From assembly GCF_009223885.1 (NCBI RefSeq), contig NZ_CP045144.1:1736001-1800000 (forward strand): a DNA stretch of 64,000 nucleotides, given 5' to 3'. This stretch comes from Ancylobacter sp. TS-1 (GTDB lineage Bacteria; Pseudomonadota; Alphaproteobacteria; Rhizobiales; Xanthobacteraceae). Position 1 is the first letter of the stretch; each line of letters starts with the position of its first letter. Below are positions 41,558 through 53,078 of the stretch, piece after piece. A program made the position numbers and the translations under genes. The notes under the pieces are model-generated. The model saw nothing but the letters and a program-made list of their open reading frames with translations, was not told where the DNA came from and ran no database searches.

Positions 41558-42634
41558 ATGAGCGATCTTCTCCTCCTCGGGATCGAGACCACCTGCGACG
41601 AAACCGCCGCCGCGCTCGTGCGCCGTCGCGGCGACGGCACCGGCACGATCCTGTCCAATGTGGTGCGCTCGCAGACCGAGGCCCATGCCGAATATGGCGG
41701 CGTGGTGCCGGAGATCGCCTCCCGCGCCCATGTGGAGATACTCGACCATCTCATCGCGCTGGCGCTGCGCTCGGCCGGCGTCACGCTGGCGCAGGTCGAC
41801 GGCATCGCCGCCGCCGCCGGGCCGGGGCTGATCGGCGGCGTCATCGTCGGGCTCACCACCGCCAAGGCGCTGGCACTGGCGGCGAACAAGCCGCTGATCG
41901 CGGTCAATCATCTGGAAGCGCACGCGCTCACCGCGCGCCTCACCGACAAGGTGCCGTTCCCCTTCCTGCTGCTGCTGGTCTCGGGCGGCCACACCCAGCT
42001 CGTCGCCGTCACCGGCGTCGGCGAATACACCAAGCTCGGCGGCACCATGGACGACGCCATCGGCGAAGCGTTCGACAAGACGGCCAAGATGCTCGGCCTT
42101 CCCTATCCGGGCGGCCCGGAGGTGGAGCGCGCCGCGCTGAAGGGCGACGCCTCGCGCTTCGCCCTGCCGCGCCCGCTGCACGGCAAGCCGGTGCCCGACT
42201 TCTCGCTCTCCGGCCTCAAGACCGCCGTGCGGCTGGAGGCGCTGCGCATCGCCCCGCTCTCCGACGAGGACGTGAACGATCTGTGCGCCTCCTTCCAGGC
42301 CGCCATCGTCGACATTCTCGCCGACCGCGTGCGCTGCGCGCTGCGGGTGATGCGCGAGCGCGGCATGGTGCCGAACGCGCTGGTGCTCGCCGGGGGCGTC
42401 GGCGCCAATCAGGCGGTGCGCCGCGTGCTGCACAAGGTCGCGGCCGATGCCGGCACCCGCCTCGCCGTGCCGCCGCCGGAACTGTGCACCGACAACGGCG
42501 CCATGATCGCCTGGGCGGGAGCCGAGCGGCTGGCGCTCGGGCTGACCGACGATCTCGGCACCGCGCCGCGCGCGCGCTGGCCGCTCGGCGAGGTGGAGGG
42601 CGTCGCCGCGCCCGCACGGGGCACGACCGGCTGA
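41558..42634 (+). CDS. tsaD: tRNA N6-adenosine threonylcarbamoyltransferase
   Basis: TsaD (Gcp/Kae1) with TsaB and TsaE makes t6A37 in tRNAs that read ANN codons. 358 residues. [15 protein letters not shown] at the N-terminus, the metal-binding [56 protein letters not shown] and [12 protein letters not shown] are all canonical. The ATG at 41558 is chosen over an upstream in-frame start because similarity begins there. Its TGA overlaps the gpsA ATG by one base (TGATG). Divergent from hemC, the standard alphaproteobacterial arrangement. Confidence 0.98.
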   Translation: MSDLLLLGIETTCDETAAALVRRRGDGTGTILSNVVRSQTEAHAEYGGVVPEIASRAHVEILDHLIALALRSAGVTLAQVDGIAAAAGPGLIGGVIVGLTTAKALALAANKPLIAVNHLEAHALTARLTDKVPFPFLLLLVSGGHTQLVAVTGVGEYTKLGGTMDDAIGEAFDKTAKMLGLPYPGGPEVERAALKGDASRFALPRPLHGKPVPDFSLSGLKTAVRLEALRIAPLSDEDVNDLCASFQAAIVDILADRVRCALRVMRERGMVPNALVLAGGVGANQAVRRVLHKVAADAGTRLAVPPPELCTDNGAMIAWAGAERLALGLTDDLGTAPRARWPLGEVEGVAAPARGTTG

Positions 42635-43623
42635 TGCCCACCCGCTTCGCCTCCATCGGCGTCGTCGGCGCCGGCGCCTGGGGAACGGCGCTCGCCAATG
42701 CGAGCGCCCGCGCCGGCCGCGACGTGGTGCTGTGGGGCCGCGATCCCGACGCGGTGGCGGCGATGGCGCGCCTGCGCGAGAACCGCGCGCACCTGCCGGG
42801 CGTCGAACTGGCCCCCTCGGTGGCGCCCACGGCGGACCTCGCCGCCCTCGCCGGGGTCGATGCCGTGCTCCTCGTGGTGCCGGCGCAGGCGAGCCGGGCG
42901 GTCGCCGCCGAACTCGCCCCGCACCTATCCGCCGGCGTGCCGGTCGTGACCTGCGCCAAGGGCATCGAGCGCGGCACCGCGCTGTTCATGACGCAGGTGC
43001 TGGGCGAGGCCTGCCCCGGGGCGACGCCCGCCATCCTCTCCGGCCCCAGCTTCGCCGCCGACGTGGCGGCGGGCCTGCCGACCGCCGTCACCCTCGCCGC
43101 GCACGACCTCGCGCTGGCCGAGGCGCTGGCGGCGGCGCTCGGCTCGGCCTCGTTCCGGCTCTACCATTCCGACGATGTGCGCGGCGTCGAGATCGGCGGC
43201 GCCGCCAAGAACGTGCTGGCCATCGCCGCCGGCATCGTCGGCGGCCGCAGGCTCGGTGCCAGCGCCGGGGCGGCGCTGATCGCGCGCGGCTTCGCCGAGC
43301 TGATGCGCTTCGGCAAGGCCTATGGCGCGCGGGCGGAGACGCTGACCGGCCTGTCGGGCCTGGGCGACCTCATCCTCACCTGCTCGACGGCGCAGTCGCG
43401 CAACTACGCGCTGGGCCTCAGCCTCGGCGAGAGCGAGGGCCTGCACCCCACCGGCCGGCTGGCCGAGGGGGCCCTCACCGCCAGCGCGCTGATGGCGATG
43501 GCCGATGCGCGCGGCGTCGACATGCCGATCGCCCGCGCGGTCGAGGCGGTGCTGGCCGGGCGCAGCGATATCGAACAGGCGATCGGGTCGCTGCTGGCCC
43601 GTCCCCAGAAAGCGGAAGCGTGA
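42634..43623 (+). CDS. gpsA: glycerol-3-phosphate dehydrogenase [NAD(P)+]
   Basis: GpsA reduces dihydroxyacetone phosphate to sn-glycerol 3-phosphate for phospholipid synthesis. 329 residues. NAD(P)-binding [15 protein letters not shown] at the N-terminus; [39 protein letters not shown] and [20 protein letters not shown] with the catalytic Lys in AAKN. It overlaps tsaD by one base and is followed by the EVE-domain gene after one base, so tsaD-gpsA-EVE-methyltransferase form a tight operon. Confidence 0.97.
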   Translation: MPTRFASIGVVGAGAWGTALANASARAGRDVVLWGRDPDAVAAMARLRENRAHLPGVELAPSVAPTADLAALAGVDAVLLVVPAQASRAVAAELAPHLSAGVPVVTCAKGIERGTALFMTQVLGEACPGATPAILSGPSFAADVAAGLPTAVTLAAHDLALAEALAAALGSASFRLYHSDDVRGVEIGGAAKNVLAIAAGIVGGRRLGASAGAALIARGFAELMRFGKAYGARAETLTGLSGLGDLILTCSTAQSRNYALGLSLGESEGLHPTGRLAEGALTASALMAMADARGVDMPIARAVEAVLAGRSDIEQAIGSLLARPQKAEA

Positions 43624-43624
43624 G

Positions 43625-44044
43625 ATGGCGCACTGGCTCTACAAGTCCGAACCGTTCAAATGGTCGTGGGAGATGCAGGTCGCCGCCGGCGCCAAGGGCA
43701 CCCATTGGGACGGCGTGCGCAACCATCTCGCCAAGCAGCAGCTTCTCGCCATGAAGACCGGCGACCGGGGATTCTTCTACCATTCCAACGAGGGCAAGGA
43801 GATCGTCGGCATCGTCGAGGTGATCCGCGAGGCCTATCCCGACCCCTCGGACGCGACCGGCAAGTTCGTCATGGTCGACCTGAAGGCGGTCGCGCCGCTG
43901 GCGAGTCCGGTATCGCTCGCCGCCATCAAGAGCGAGCCCCGGCTCGCCGAGATGGCGCTGCTGAAATATTCGCGCCTCTCGGTGCAGCCCGTCACCGACG
44001 CGGAATGGGAGATCGTGCTCGAAATGGCCGGCGGCACGCGGTGA
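43625..44044 (+). CDS. EVE domain-containing protein (thymocyte nuclear protein 1-like)
   Basis: 139 residues, the whole of which is an EVE domain: MAHWLYKSEPFKWSWEMQVA, WDGVRNHLAKQQLLAMKTGD, FFYHSNEGKEIVGIVEVIRE, and LLKYSRLSVQPVTDAEWEIV. EVE is a PUA-like fold that binds modified bases in RNA or DNA. The cellular target in alphaproteobacteria is not established; its position beside tsaD would fit RNA, but this is a guess. Its stop overlaps the next gene by four bases. Confidence 0.93.
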   Translation: MAHWLYKSEPFKWSWEMQVAAGAKGTHWDGVRNHLAKQQLLAMKTGDRGFFYHSNEGKEIVGIVEVIREAYPDPSDATGKFVMVDLKAVAPLASPVSLAAIKSEPRLAEMALLKYSRLSVQPVTDAEWEIVLEMAGGTR

Positions 44045-44700
44045 CGCGGCGGCCCCTCGCCGACCCGCACGCCTTCATCCGCGCGCAGACGCGCCTTCTC
44101 ACCCCGCCGCTGGTTCCCGAAATCCGTCTCCACCTCGCCGAGGAATCGCTGCCGATCTGGCAGCGCACCGAGGAGGAGCTGGGCGAGATCGGCCTGCCGC
44201 CGCCCTTCTGGGCCTTCGCCTGGGCCGGCGGGCAGGCGCTCGCCCGCCATGTGCTCGACCACCCCGACATGGTGGCGGGGAAACGGGTGCTGGACTTCGC
44301 CGCCGGCTCCGGCCTCGTCGGCATCGCCGCGCTCAGGGCGGGCGCCGTCTCGGTCGCCTGCGCCGACATCGACCCCTTCGCCCATGCCGCCATCGCCCTC
44401 AACGCGTCCACCAATGGCGCGCCCGTCGACGTGCTCGCCACCGACATTATCGGCACCGATGCCGGCTGGGAGGTGATCCTCGTCGGCGACATCGCCTATG
44501 AGCGTGACCTCGCCGCCCGCGTCTTCGCCTGGCTGGACGGGCTTTTCGCACGCGGCGCGCAGGTCTGGATCGGCGACCCCGGCCGCTCCTACCTGCCGCG
44601 CGAGAGGCTGGAAAAGGTCGCCGAATACGGCGTCCCGGTCTCGCGCGACCTGGAGGACACGGAGATCAAGCGCACCAGCGTCTGGCGCCCGCGCCGCTGA
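44041..44700 (+). CDS. class I SAM-dependent methyltransferase (COG3897, ETFB-lysine methyltransferase-like)
   Basis: 219 residues from GTG 44041, which overlaps the EVE gene stop (GTGA). SAM-binding motif I VLDFAAGSGLVGIAALRAGA, followed by the acidic D-x-D (CADIDPFAHAAIALNASTNG) and the post-motif ILVGDIAYERDLAARVFAWL. N-terminal FIRAQTRLLTPPLVPEIRLH and PPPFWAFAWAGGQALARHVL are typical of the COG3897 / ETFBKMT group, which methylates lysines of electron-transfer flavoprotein beta in eukaryotes and some alphaproteobacteria. The substrate is inferred from family only. Last gene of the tsaD operon. Confidence 0.9.
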   Translation: MTRRPLADPHAFIRAQTRLLTPPLVPEIRLHLAEESLPIWQRTEEELGEIGLPPPFWAFAWAGGQALARHVLDHPDMVAGKRVLDFAAGSGLVGIAALRAGAVSVACADIDPFAHAAIALNASTNGAPVDVLATDIIGTDAGWEVILVGDIAYERDLAARVFAWLDGLFARGAQVWIGDPGRSYLPRERLEKVAEYGVPVSRDLEDTEIKRTSVWRPRR

Positions 44701-44853
44701 GGGGGACGGGCTCTCCACGGCCCCGCCCCTCCGCGCGACTACCTACCGACCAAAGTCGCGCGCCCCCGCGGCTTGTCCAGCCGGGGCCCGCTCCCCATAA
44801 TCCGGCGCAGCAAGAGAGGCGCGCCAGCGCCTGCCCAAAGGGGAAGAAACGCC

Positions 44854-46812
<1,959 letters not shown>

Positions 46813-46933
46813 GCGCCGCCCGCATCCGGGCTGCGGGAAGGGGTGGCTTGACCGCCCCTCCCCGTAGCAGGACCATACCCCGCCGCCCTCGCCACGACGC
46901 CACAACGAGAATGAGGGCGCATGGGAGGATCAC

Positions 46934-47446
46934 ATGCGGATTCAGACCTGGGCGGCCATGGCCGCCCTGCTTCTCCTCGCGTCAGTGCCGGCCGGGGCCG
47001 ATGGCAGCGGCGACCCCGCCGCCGTCACCTCCTCGGACGGCGAATACAGCGACAAGGCCGGCAACCCGACCTACAAGATCGACCCGGACGGCACCGTCGA
47101 CTGGTACACCTCGGTCGGCTATGTCCGCTACACCGCCAACTGCATGCAGTGCCACGGCCCGGACGGGCTCGGCTCCAGCTTCGGCCCCTCGCTGGTCGAT
47201 GCGCTGCAGACGCTGAGCTACAGCCAGTTCCTCGACACCGTCACCAACGGCAAGAAGAACGTCAGCGCCAGCCAGGACCTCGTCATGCCGGCGCTCGGCA
47301 GCAATCCCAACGTGATGTGCTACATCGACGCCATCTTCGTCTATCTGCGCGCCCGCTCCGACGGCGCGCTCGGCCGCGGCCAGCCGCAGAACAGCGCGCC
47401 GAAACCGGCCGGCTACAGCAAGGCCGAAGACGCCTGCATGGGGTGA
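46934..47446 (+). CDS. c-type cytochrome, methanol-metabolism-related (four-Cys type)
   Basis: 170 residues. Signal peptide AAMAALLLLASVPAGA, cleavage near residue 22. One heme site CMQCH at residues 70-74, a likely axial Met at 118 (LVMPALGSN) and two further cysteines (129 in NVMCYIDAIFVYLRARSDGA; 168 in EDACMG). DGTVDWYTSVGYVRYTANCM and HGPDGLGSSFGPSL are close to the cytochromes found with PQQ-dependent (Xox-type) alcohol dehydrogenases, the four-cysteine cytochrome family. The dehydrogenase gene is not next to it here. The protein would need the Ccm system, three of whose genes are in this window. The neighbour acs may be linked only by position. Confidence 0.9.
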   Translation: MRIQTWAAMAALLLLASVPAGADGSGDPAAVTSSDGEYSDKAGNPTYKIDPDGTVDWYTSVGYVRYTANCMQCHGPDGLGSSFGPSLVDALQTLSYSQFLDTVTNGKKNVSASQDLVMPALGSNPNVMCYIDAIFVYLRARSDGALGRGQPQNSAPKPAGYSKAEDACMG

Positions 47447-47541
47447 GGGTTCGGCATCGCGCCGTGCATCTATACCCAGGTCGGCGAATGTCCGGATTGT
47501 GCCAACTGAACCACGACCCGCGCGTGCATGTGGTCACTTTT

Positions 47542-47569
47542 TTGACATAATCTCAAATTACTCAAATTA
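47542..47569 (+). promoter_or_regulatory. promoter region of the AT-rich gene with tandem 9-base repeat
   Basis: A perfect -35 hexamer TTGACA lies at 47542-47547. Downstream, CTCAAATTA occurs twice in direct tandem (47552-47560, 47561-47569), where a -10 (CAAATTA/AAATTA) would be expected. Direct repeats overlapping a promoter are typical operator sites of ribbon-helix-helix regulators, and the gene product seems to begin with such a domain. Autoregulation is inference. Confidence 0.45.
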
Positions 47570-47593
47570 CTCCCAACCAGAGGAGACGGAGTA

Positions 47594-48037
47594 ATGAGCC
47601 GATATGAAAGCATAAAAATTGATCTCGCCGTCTACAAAGCCATAATCGCCGAAAAACAATCATTTTCTGAAACACCAAACAGCATATTGAGACGATTATT
47701 GAATATTGATATTAATAAATTCAACGTTGAAAAACGTATTAACGATGAAAAATCGTGGGTAAGTAAAGAAATTACGCTACCCCATGGCACTAGATTCAAA
47801 ACAATTTACAATAAAAAAGAATATGAAGGCTCCATTGTAAACGGAGAATGGAATTTAAACGGTTCAAACTTTTCATCTCCATCAGCCGCCATAAGTTCTG
47901 TAGCTAAAACAAAAAGCGGCAAACGTACAAACTTAAATGGATGGAATTATTGGATGATCATGATTCCTGGAACAGATAAATGGAGAGGCTTAGACGAAAT
48001 GCGAAAACGTACCGTCACGCTTGAAGATTTAGATTAG
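47594..48037 (+). CDS. AT-rich gene: SeqA-N-like ribbon-helix-helix plus RAMA-like domain protein
   Basis: 147 residues, foreign in composition: 36 G+C in the 120 bases 47641-47760 (30%), against 42 of 60 (70%) in 48121-48180. Residues 5-37 (SIKIDLAVYKAIIAE, FSETPNSILRRLL) align by eye with the SeqA N-terminal ribbon-helix-helix, keeping I-x-[IV]-D, Tyr, Glu and ILRRxL. Residues 58-138 (GTRFKTIYNKKEYEGSIV; FSSPSAA; NGWNYW; LDEMRKR) resemble the RAMA domain, a predicted reader of modified DNA bases. Both calls are pattern recognition, not searches. The protein may bind methylated or hypermodified DNA as a dimer or filament. GAGGAG lies eight bases before the ATG. No methylase, nuclease or integrase is adjacent, so it looks like a lone acquired gene. 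Confidence 0.8.
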   Translation: MSRYESIKIDLAVYKAIIAEKQSFSETPNSILRRLLNIDINKFNVEKRINDEKSWVSKEITLPHGTRFKTIYNKKEYEGSIVNGEWNLNGSNFSSPSAAISSVAKTKSGKRTNLNGWNYWMIMIPGTDKWRGLDEMRKRTVTLEDLD

Positions 48038-48075
48038 TTAAATTTTGCATTTGACATCGAAGGAAAAAAATTCCC

Positions 48076-51000
48076 CTAACCCCGCACGAGATCGCCGAGC
48101 AGGCTCGCGGCCACCGAGAGCTTCGACACGCTGAGGCCGGAAGCGGCGATTTCGTAGATGCCGCCGCGCGCGCGCTCCACCACCTCGCCGCGCGCGCGCG
48201 TCCACGCCGACACGCCGGCGACGCCGGCGCCGTGCTCGGTGATGACCTCGGCGGTCAGCCGGCGCACCGCCGTCTCGAAGGCGGCGAGCGCGCGCTCCAG
48301 CGCGAGGCGGTCGTAATGGTCCGTCACCGACAGGGCGCGCGCCGGGCCGAGGATGCGGTCGAGGCGGAACAGCACCGCGACCGCGAAGAAGGTGACGGCG
48401 ACGTCGGCCAGCGAGGACTTGGTGCGGTCGGCGATCAGCACGATGTCGGTGGCGCTCTCCACCGCCGGCAGGCGGGCGATGCGGCGCGCCAGCGGCTCGG
48501 GCACGCCGGCCTGCGTCCACTGCATCACGCGCGCATCGTGCAGCGTGCGCGTCTCCTCCGGCAGCAATTCGCGCACCGGCCCGGTCAGCACCTTCTCCAC
48601 CGGCGCGATGGCGGCGGTGTAGTGGGCGACCAGCTCGTCGAGGCTGCCGCGCAGATCGACATTGCGCAGGAACCAGATGCTGCGGTCGACCAGCATGTCC
48701 TGCACGACGCCGTAGAGTTCGAGCTGCACCGCGCCGGGCACCTGCCCGTCCAGCGCGTCCACCTCGCCATTGAGCGCGGCGAGGCCGAAGCCGTCGCGCA
48801 CCACGGCGAAGGCCTTGGCGATGGAGCCGACATCGGCGCCGGTCTCGTCGGCGAGGCGCGTGACGAAGGTCGCGCCGCCATTGTTGATCATCGCGTTGGA
48901 CAGGCGGGTGGCGACGATGTCGCGCCGCAGCCGGTGCCCCTCGATGCCGTCCGGGAACCGCTCGCGCAGCTCGGGCGGGAAATAGGCCGCCAGCTCGCGG
49001 GCGAGATAGGGATCGTCCGGCACGTCGGTGTCGAGCAGGTCCGCATGGGCGGTCAGCTTGGCATAGGCCAGCAGCACCGCCAGCTCGGGGCGCATCAGCC
49101 CCTCGCGGCGGCCGCGCCGCTCGGCGAATTCGGTGTCGGAGGGCAGGAATTCAACCGCGCGGTCGAGCAGGCCACGGGCCTCCAGCCGCTGGATCAGCCG
49201 CTGGAGGAAGCCGAGATCGTTCGTGCTGCGCCGCTCGGCGAGCGAGAGCGCCAGCGTCTGCAGGTAGTTGTTGCGCAGCACCAGCTCGGCGACCTCGCCG
49301 GTCATCGAGGCCAGAAGCTGGGCCCGCCGCTGGGCGTCCAGCCGGCCCTCGCGCAGGGCCGGGCCAAGCGCGATCTTGATGTTCACCTCGATGTCGGAGG
49401 TGTTCACGCCAGCCGAATTGTCGATCGCGTCGGTGTTGATGCGCACGCCGCGCCGCGCGGCCTCGATACGCCCGCGCTGGGTGACGCCGAGATTGGCGCC
49501 CTCCCCGACGACGCGCGCGCGCAGTTCGGCGCCGGCGACGCGCACCGCGTCATTGGCGCGGTCCCCGGCCTGGGCGTCGCTCTCGCCCACGGCGCGCACA
49601 TAGGTGCCGATGCCGCCGAACCAGAGCAGGTCGACCGGCGCGCGCAGGATCGCGCTGATCACCTCGGCCGGCGAGGCGGAGTTCCTGTCGAAGCCGAGCA
49701 CCTCGCGCATGGCCAGCGAGAGCGGGATGCTCTTGGCCGAGCGCGGGAAGACGCCGCCGCCGGCCGAGATGAGCGACTTGTCGTAGTCCTGCCAGGAGGA
49801 GCGCGGCAGCGCGAACAGCCGCCGGCGCTCGCGCCAGGACTCCTCCGGGTCGGGGTTCGGGTCGAGGAAGATGTCGCGGTGGTCGAAGGCGGCGACCAGC
49901 CGGATGGTCTTCTCGAGGATCATGCCGTTGCCGAACACGTCGCCCGACATGTCGCCGACGCCGGCCACGGTGAACGGCGTAGTGCGGATGTCGACGTCGA
50001 GTTCGCGGAAATGCCGGCGCACCGCCTCCCACGCGCCGCGGGCGGTGATGCCCATGGCCTTGTGGTCGTAGCCGACCGAGCCGCCCGAGGCGAAGGCGTC
50101 GCCCAGCCAGTAGCCGCGCAATTGCGAGAGCGTGTTGGCGATGTCGGAGAAGGTCGCGGTGCCCTTGTCGGCGGCGACGACCAGATAGGGGTCTTCGCCG
50201 TCATGGCGCACGGTGCGGGCGGGATGCACGGTCTCGCCGTTCTCGATGTCGTCGGTGATGTCGAGCAGGCTGCCGATGAACAGCTTGTAGGCCTCCACGC
50301 CCTCGGCCTGGATCGCCTCGCGCGGGCCGGCGGGAAGCTGGCTCGGCACGAAGCCGCCCTTGGCGCCGACCGGCACGATGACCGCGTTCTTCACCTGCTG
50401 GGCCTTCACCAGCCCGAGCACCTCGGTGCGGAAGTCCTGCGGACGGTCGGACCAGCGCAGCCCGCCGCGCGCCACCCGGCCGAAGCGCAGGTGAATGCCC
50501 TCGACCCGGGCCGAATGCACGAAGATCTCGAATTGCGGGCGCGGCAGCGGCAGCCCCTCGACCTCGTGGCTGAGGAACTTGATCGCGATGGCCGGGCGCG
50601 GCGCGCCGTCCGCCGAGCGCTGGTAGAAATTGGTGCGCACCGCCGCTTCGACGAGATTGGCGAAGCGGCGCAGGATGCGGTCCTCGTCGAGGCTCGGCAC
50701 CTCGGCGAGCGCGGCCTCGATGTCGTTGCGGATCGCCGCCTGCCGCTCCGTCCGGCGGTCGGGCTGGTCGGGATCGAAGCGGGCGTGGAACAGCGCGACC
50801 AGCTTCTGGACGATGGCGGGATGGGCGTTCAGCGTCTGCCAGAGATAATCCTGGCTGAACGGGATGCCGGTCTGCCGGAGATAGCGCGCCAGCGTGCGCA
50901 GCACCGTGATGTCGCGCCAGCCGAGCTGGGCGGTGAGGGCGAGCGCGTTGAAGCCGTCGCTCTCGCCGCCGCGCAGAACCGCCATCAGCGTGCCGTGCAG

Positions 51001-52929
51001 CCACGCCTCCAGCTTGTCGACCGGGATCGGGCCGCCACCGCGCCGCGACAGCAGCATGTCGTGCGCATAGACGACCGGGCTGCCGGCCGGCCGCACGGTG
51101 AAGGTGCGCTCGTCGATGACGACGAAACCCATCGCCTCCAGCATCGGCACGCGCTCGGAAAGCAAGCGTGGCACCTTGAGGCTCAGCACCTTGAGCGACA
51201 CGCGGTCGCGCTCGCGCAGCGGCGAGGGGCGGAAGGCGGCGGCGACCGGGTTGGCATCGCTCAGCCCCTCGATGAGCTTGATGTCCTCGATCGTGTCCTC
51301 GGGCGGGTAGCTCGACTGGTAGCCCGCCGGGAAGGCGTTGCCGTAGCGTTCCGTCAGTTCGCCGATGCGCGCGGCGGGAAAGGCGGCGCCGAGGGCTTCG
51401 GCCACGCCGTCGCCCCAGGTGCGGATGATGTCGGTGATCGCGCCTTCCAGGCTCGCGCGGCTGACCGTCGGCACCTCGCCCGGGCCGCGCTCGATGATGA
51501 AGTGCACCCGGGTCAGCGGACCGTCCATGAAGAGGGGGCGGAACGCCGCGATCTGCCCGCCGAAGCTCGCCGCCAGCAGGTTGCCGATCTTCTCGCGCAC
51601 CTCGCTGCCATAGCGGTCGCGCGGCACGAAGACGAGGATGGAGACGAAGCGGTCGAACCGCTCGTTGAGCGCCAGCAGCCGCACGCGCGGGTGCTCTTCG
51701 AGCTGGAGGATGGCCAGCGCGAACTGGAACAGCGCGGTGGCGTCGATCTGGAACAGATCGTCGCGCGGATAGGTCTCCAGCACCTTCACCAGCGCCCGGC
51801 CGGAATGGCTTTCCGGGGCGAAGCCGGCGCGCGCCAGCACGCTGGAGGCCTTGCGGCGCAGCATCGGGATGGTGCGTACCGAACTGGTATAGGCGGTGGC
51901 GGTGAACAGGCCGGCTATGCACAGGCCGCCGACCACCCGCCCCTGCGAGTCGTAGCGCTTGACCAGGATCACGTCGATCCACGCGCGCCGATGCACAGTG
52001 GAGACGGTGCGCGACTTGGTGACGATGAGCGGGCTCGATTCGGCGAGCGCCTCGCCGAGATCGGCGCTCACGCTGCGCGCGTCGCCATTGCGGCGGAACA
52101 GGCGGAAACCCTCGTCGGCGAGCAGCCCGAGCGCATCCTCCATCCGCCGCTCGAACTGCACCGGGCGCGACCCGCCCGGCGCGCCGGACGCCTGATACTG
52201 GCGGCAGCCGAGAAAGGTGAAGCGGCCGGCGAGCAGCCATTCGAGGAAGGCGACCGCCTCCTCGCGCTCCTCGCGCGGCACCACGGAGGGGGCCAGCGTG
52301 AGATTGGTCACCGCCGCGCGCACCTGCGCCATCATCGGCTGCCAGGCATTGACCGCCGAGCGGACCTGGTTGAGCACCGAGGTCAGATCCTCGATGAGCG
52401 CGGTGCGGCGCAGCTCGTCCTCAAGGCGCGGCACATGGATGTGGATGAGGCTCTCGCGCCGCATGCGCCCGCCCGAGGGCGTCTCGCTGGCAGAGATGCC
52501 GACGATCTGGCCGTTATTGTCGCGGTCGACCGCCAGAATCGGGTGCACGACGAAGCTCGCCGTCAGGCCCTGCGCGTTCAGCGCCGCCATGACGGAGTCG
52601 AGCAGGAACGGCATGTCGTCGTTGACGATCTCGATGATCGACACGCGCCCCAGCCGGTCGCCGCCCTCCTGCGCCTGCGGCTGCTCGATGCGGATGTCGA
52701 AATTCTCGCGCCGGCGGAATTTGAGATGCGCATAGGCAAGCCGGGCGAGGCTGGCGAGCTCGTGCGGCGTATAGACACGCACGTCCTCGGCGACAGCGCG
52801 CCCGAACAAACGGCTGGCGAACCGGGCCGGCGCATCGCCGTCGGTTGCCTGCAAGATGAGGTCCGCCTGCTCAACGAGCTGGCGCGCGACGCGCTCATCC
52901 TCGCTGGCAAAGAACCCTTCGACCCCCAT
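48076..52929 (-). CDS. NAD-specific glutamate dehydrogenase, large type
   Basis: A 1617-residue member of the ~180-kDa NAD-dependent glutamate dehydrogenases, which deaminate glutamate to 2-oxoglutarate. N-terminal ~700 residues carry ACT-like regulatory regions. The catalytic core is centred on residues about 800-1250: GGLRWSDRPQDFRTEVLGLV, KAQQVKNAVIVPVGAKGGFV, VAADKGTATFSDIANTLS, SVGYDHKAMGITARGAWEAV, GDMSGDVFGNGMILEKTIRL and GEGANLGVTQRGRIEAARRG. The C-terminal region is helical. It is the longest gene of the window and monocistronic, converging with the AT-rich gene (38 bases between stops) and divergent from ompW. Confidence 0.97.
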   Translation of the reverse strand: MGVEGFFASEDERVARQLVEQADLILQATDGDAPARFASRLFGRAVAEDVRVYTPHELASLARLAYAHLKFRRRENFDIRIEQPQAQEGGDRLGRVSIIEIVNDDMPFLLDSVMAALNAQGLTASFVVHPILAVDRDNNGQIVGISASETPSGGRMRRESLIHIHVPRLEDELRRTALIEDLTSVLNQVRSAVNAWQPMMAQVRAAVTNLTLAPSVVPREEREEAVAFLEWLLAGRFTFLGCRQYQASGAPGGSRPVQFERRMEDALGLLADEGFRLFRRNGDARSVSADLGEALAESSPLIVTKSRTVSTVHRRAWIDVILVKRYDSQGRVVGGLCIAGLFTATAYTSSVRTIPMLRRKASSVLARAGFAPESHSGRALVKVLETYPRDDLFQIDATALFQFALAILQLEEHPRVRLLALNERFDRFVSILVFVPRDRYGSEVREKIGNLLAASFGGQIAAFRPLFMDGPLTRVHFIIERGPGEVPTVSRASLEGAITDIIRTWGDGVAEALGAAFPAARIGELTERYGNAFPAGYQSSYPPEDTIEDIKLIEGLSDANPVAAAFRPSPLRERDRVSLKVLSLKVPRLLSERVPMLEAMGFVVIDERTFTVRPAGSPVVYAHDMLLSRRGGGPIPVDKLEAWLHGTLMAVLRGGESDGFNALALTAQLGWRDITVLRTLARYLRQTGIPFSQDYLWQTLNAHPAIVQKLVALFHARFDPDQPDRRTERQAAIRNDIEAALAEVPSLDEDRILRRFANLVEAAVRTNFYQRSADGAPRPAIAIKFLSHEVEGLPLPRPQFEIFVHSARVEGIHLRFGRVARGGLRWSDRPQDFRTEVLGLVKAQQVKNAVIVPVGAKGGFVPSQLPAGPREAIQAEGVEAYKLFIGSLLDITDDIENGETVHPARTVRHDGEDPYLVVAADKGTATFSDIANTLSQLRGYWLGDAFASGGSVGYDHKAMGITARGAWEAVRRHFRELDVDIRTTPFTVAGVGDMSGDVFGNGMILEKTIRLVAAFDHRDIFLDPNPDPEESWRERRRLFALPRSSWQDYDKSLISAGGGVFPRSAKSIPLSLAMREVLGFDRNSASPAEVISAILRAPVDLLWFGGIGTYVRAVGESDAQAGDRANDAVRVAGAELRARVVGEGANLGVTQRGRIEAARRGVRINTDAIDNSAGVNTSDIEVNIKIALGPALREGRLDAQRRAQLLASMTGEVAELVLRNNYLQTLALSLAERRSTNDLGFLQRLIQRLEARGLLDRAVEFLPSDTEFAERRGRREGLMRPELAVLLAYAKLTAHADLLDTDVPDDPYLARELAAYFPPELRERFPDGIEGHRLRRDIVATRLSNAMINNGGATFVTRLADETGADVGSIAKAFAVVRDGFGLAALNGEVDALDGQVPGAVQLELYGVVQDMLVDRSIWFLRNVDLRGSLDELVAHYTAAIAPVEKVLTGPVRELLPEETRTLHDARVMQWTQAGVPEPLARRIARLPAVESATDIVLIADRTKSSLADVAVTFFAVAVLFRLDRILGPARALSVTDHYDRLALERALAAFETAVRRLTAEVITEHGAGVAGVSAWTRARGEVVERARGGIYEIAASGLSVSKLSVAASLLGDLVRG

Positions 52930-53078
52930 GTCGTCCCCCCGATGGGCGCGGCTGGCTCCGCATCAGCCGGCAACACCCATCTTCATCACACCATCAAACC
53001 GTACGGGCTGAAACAGCAAATCCTCCGGTCTGCGCTTCTGTTGCTTAGCGGTCACAGAAGCCGGAGACTATCCGTCTC

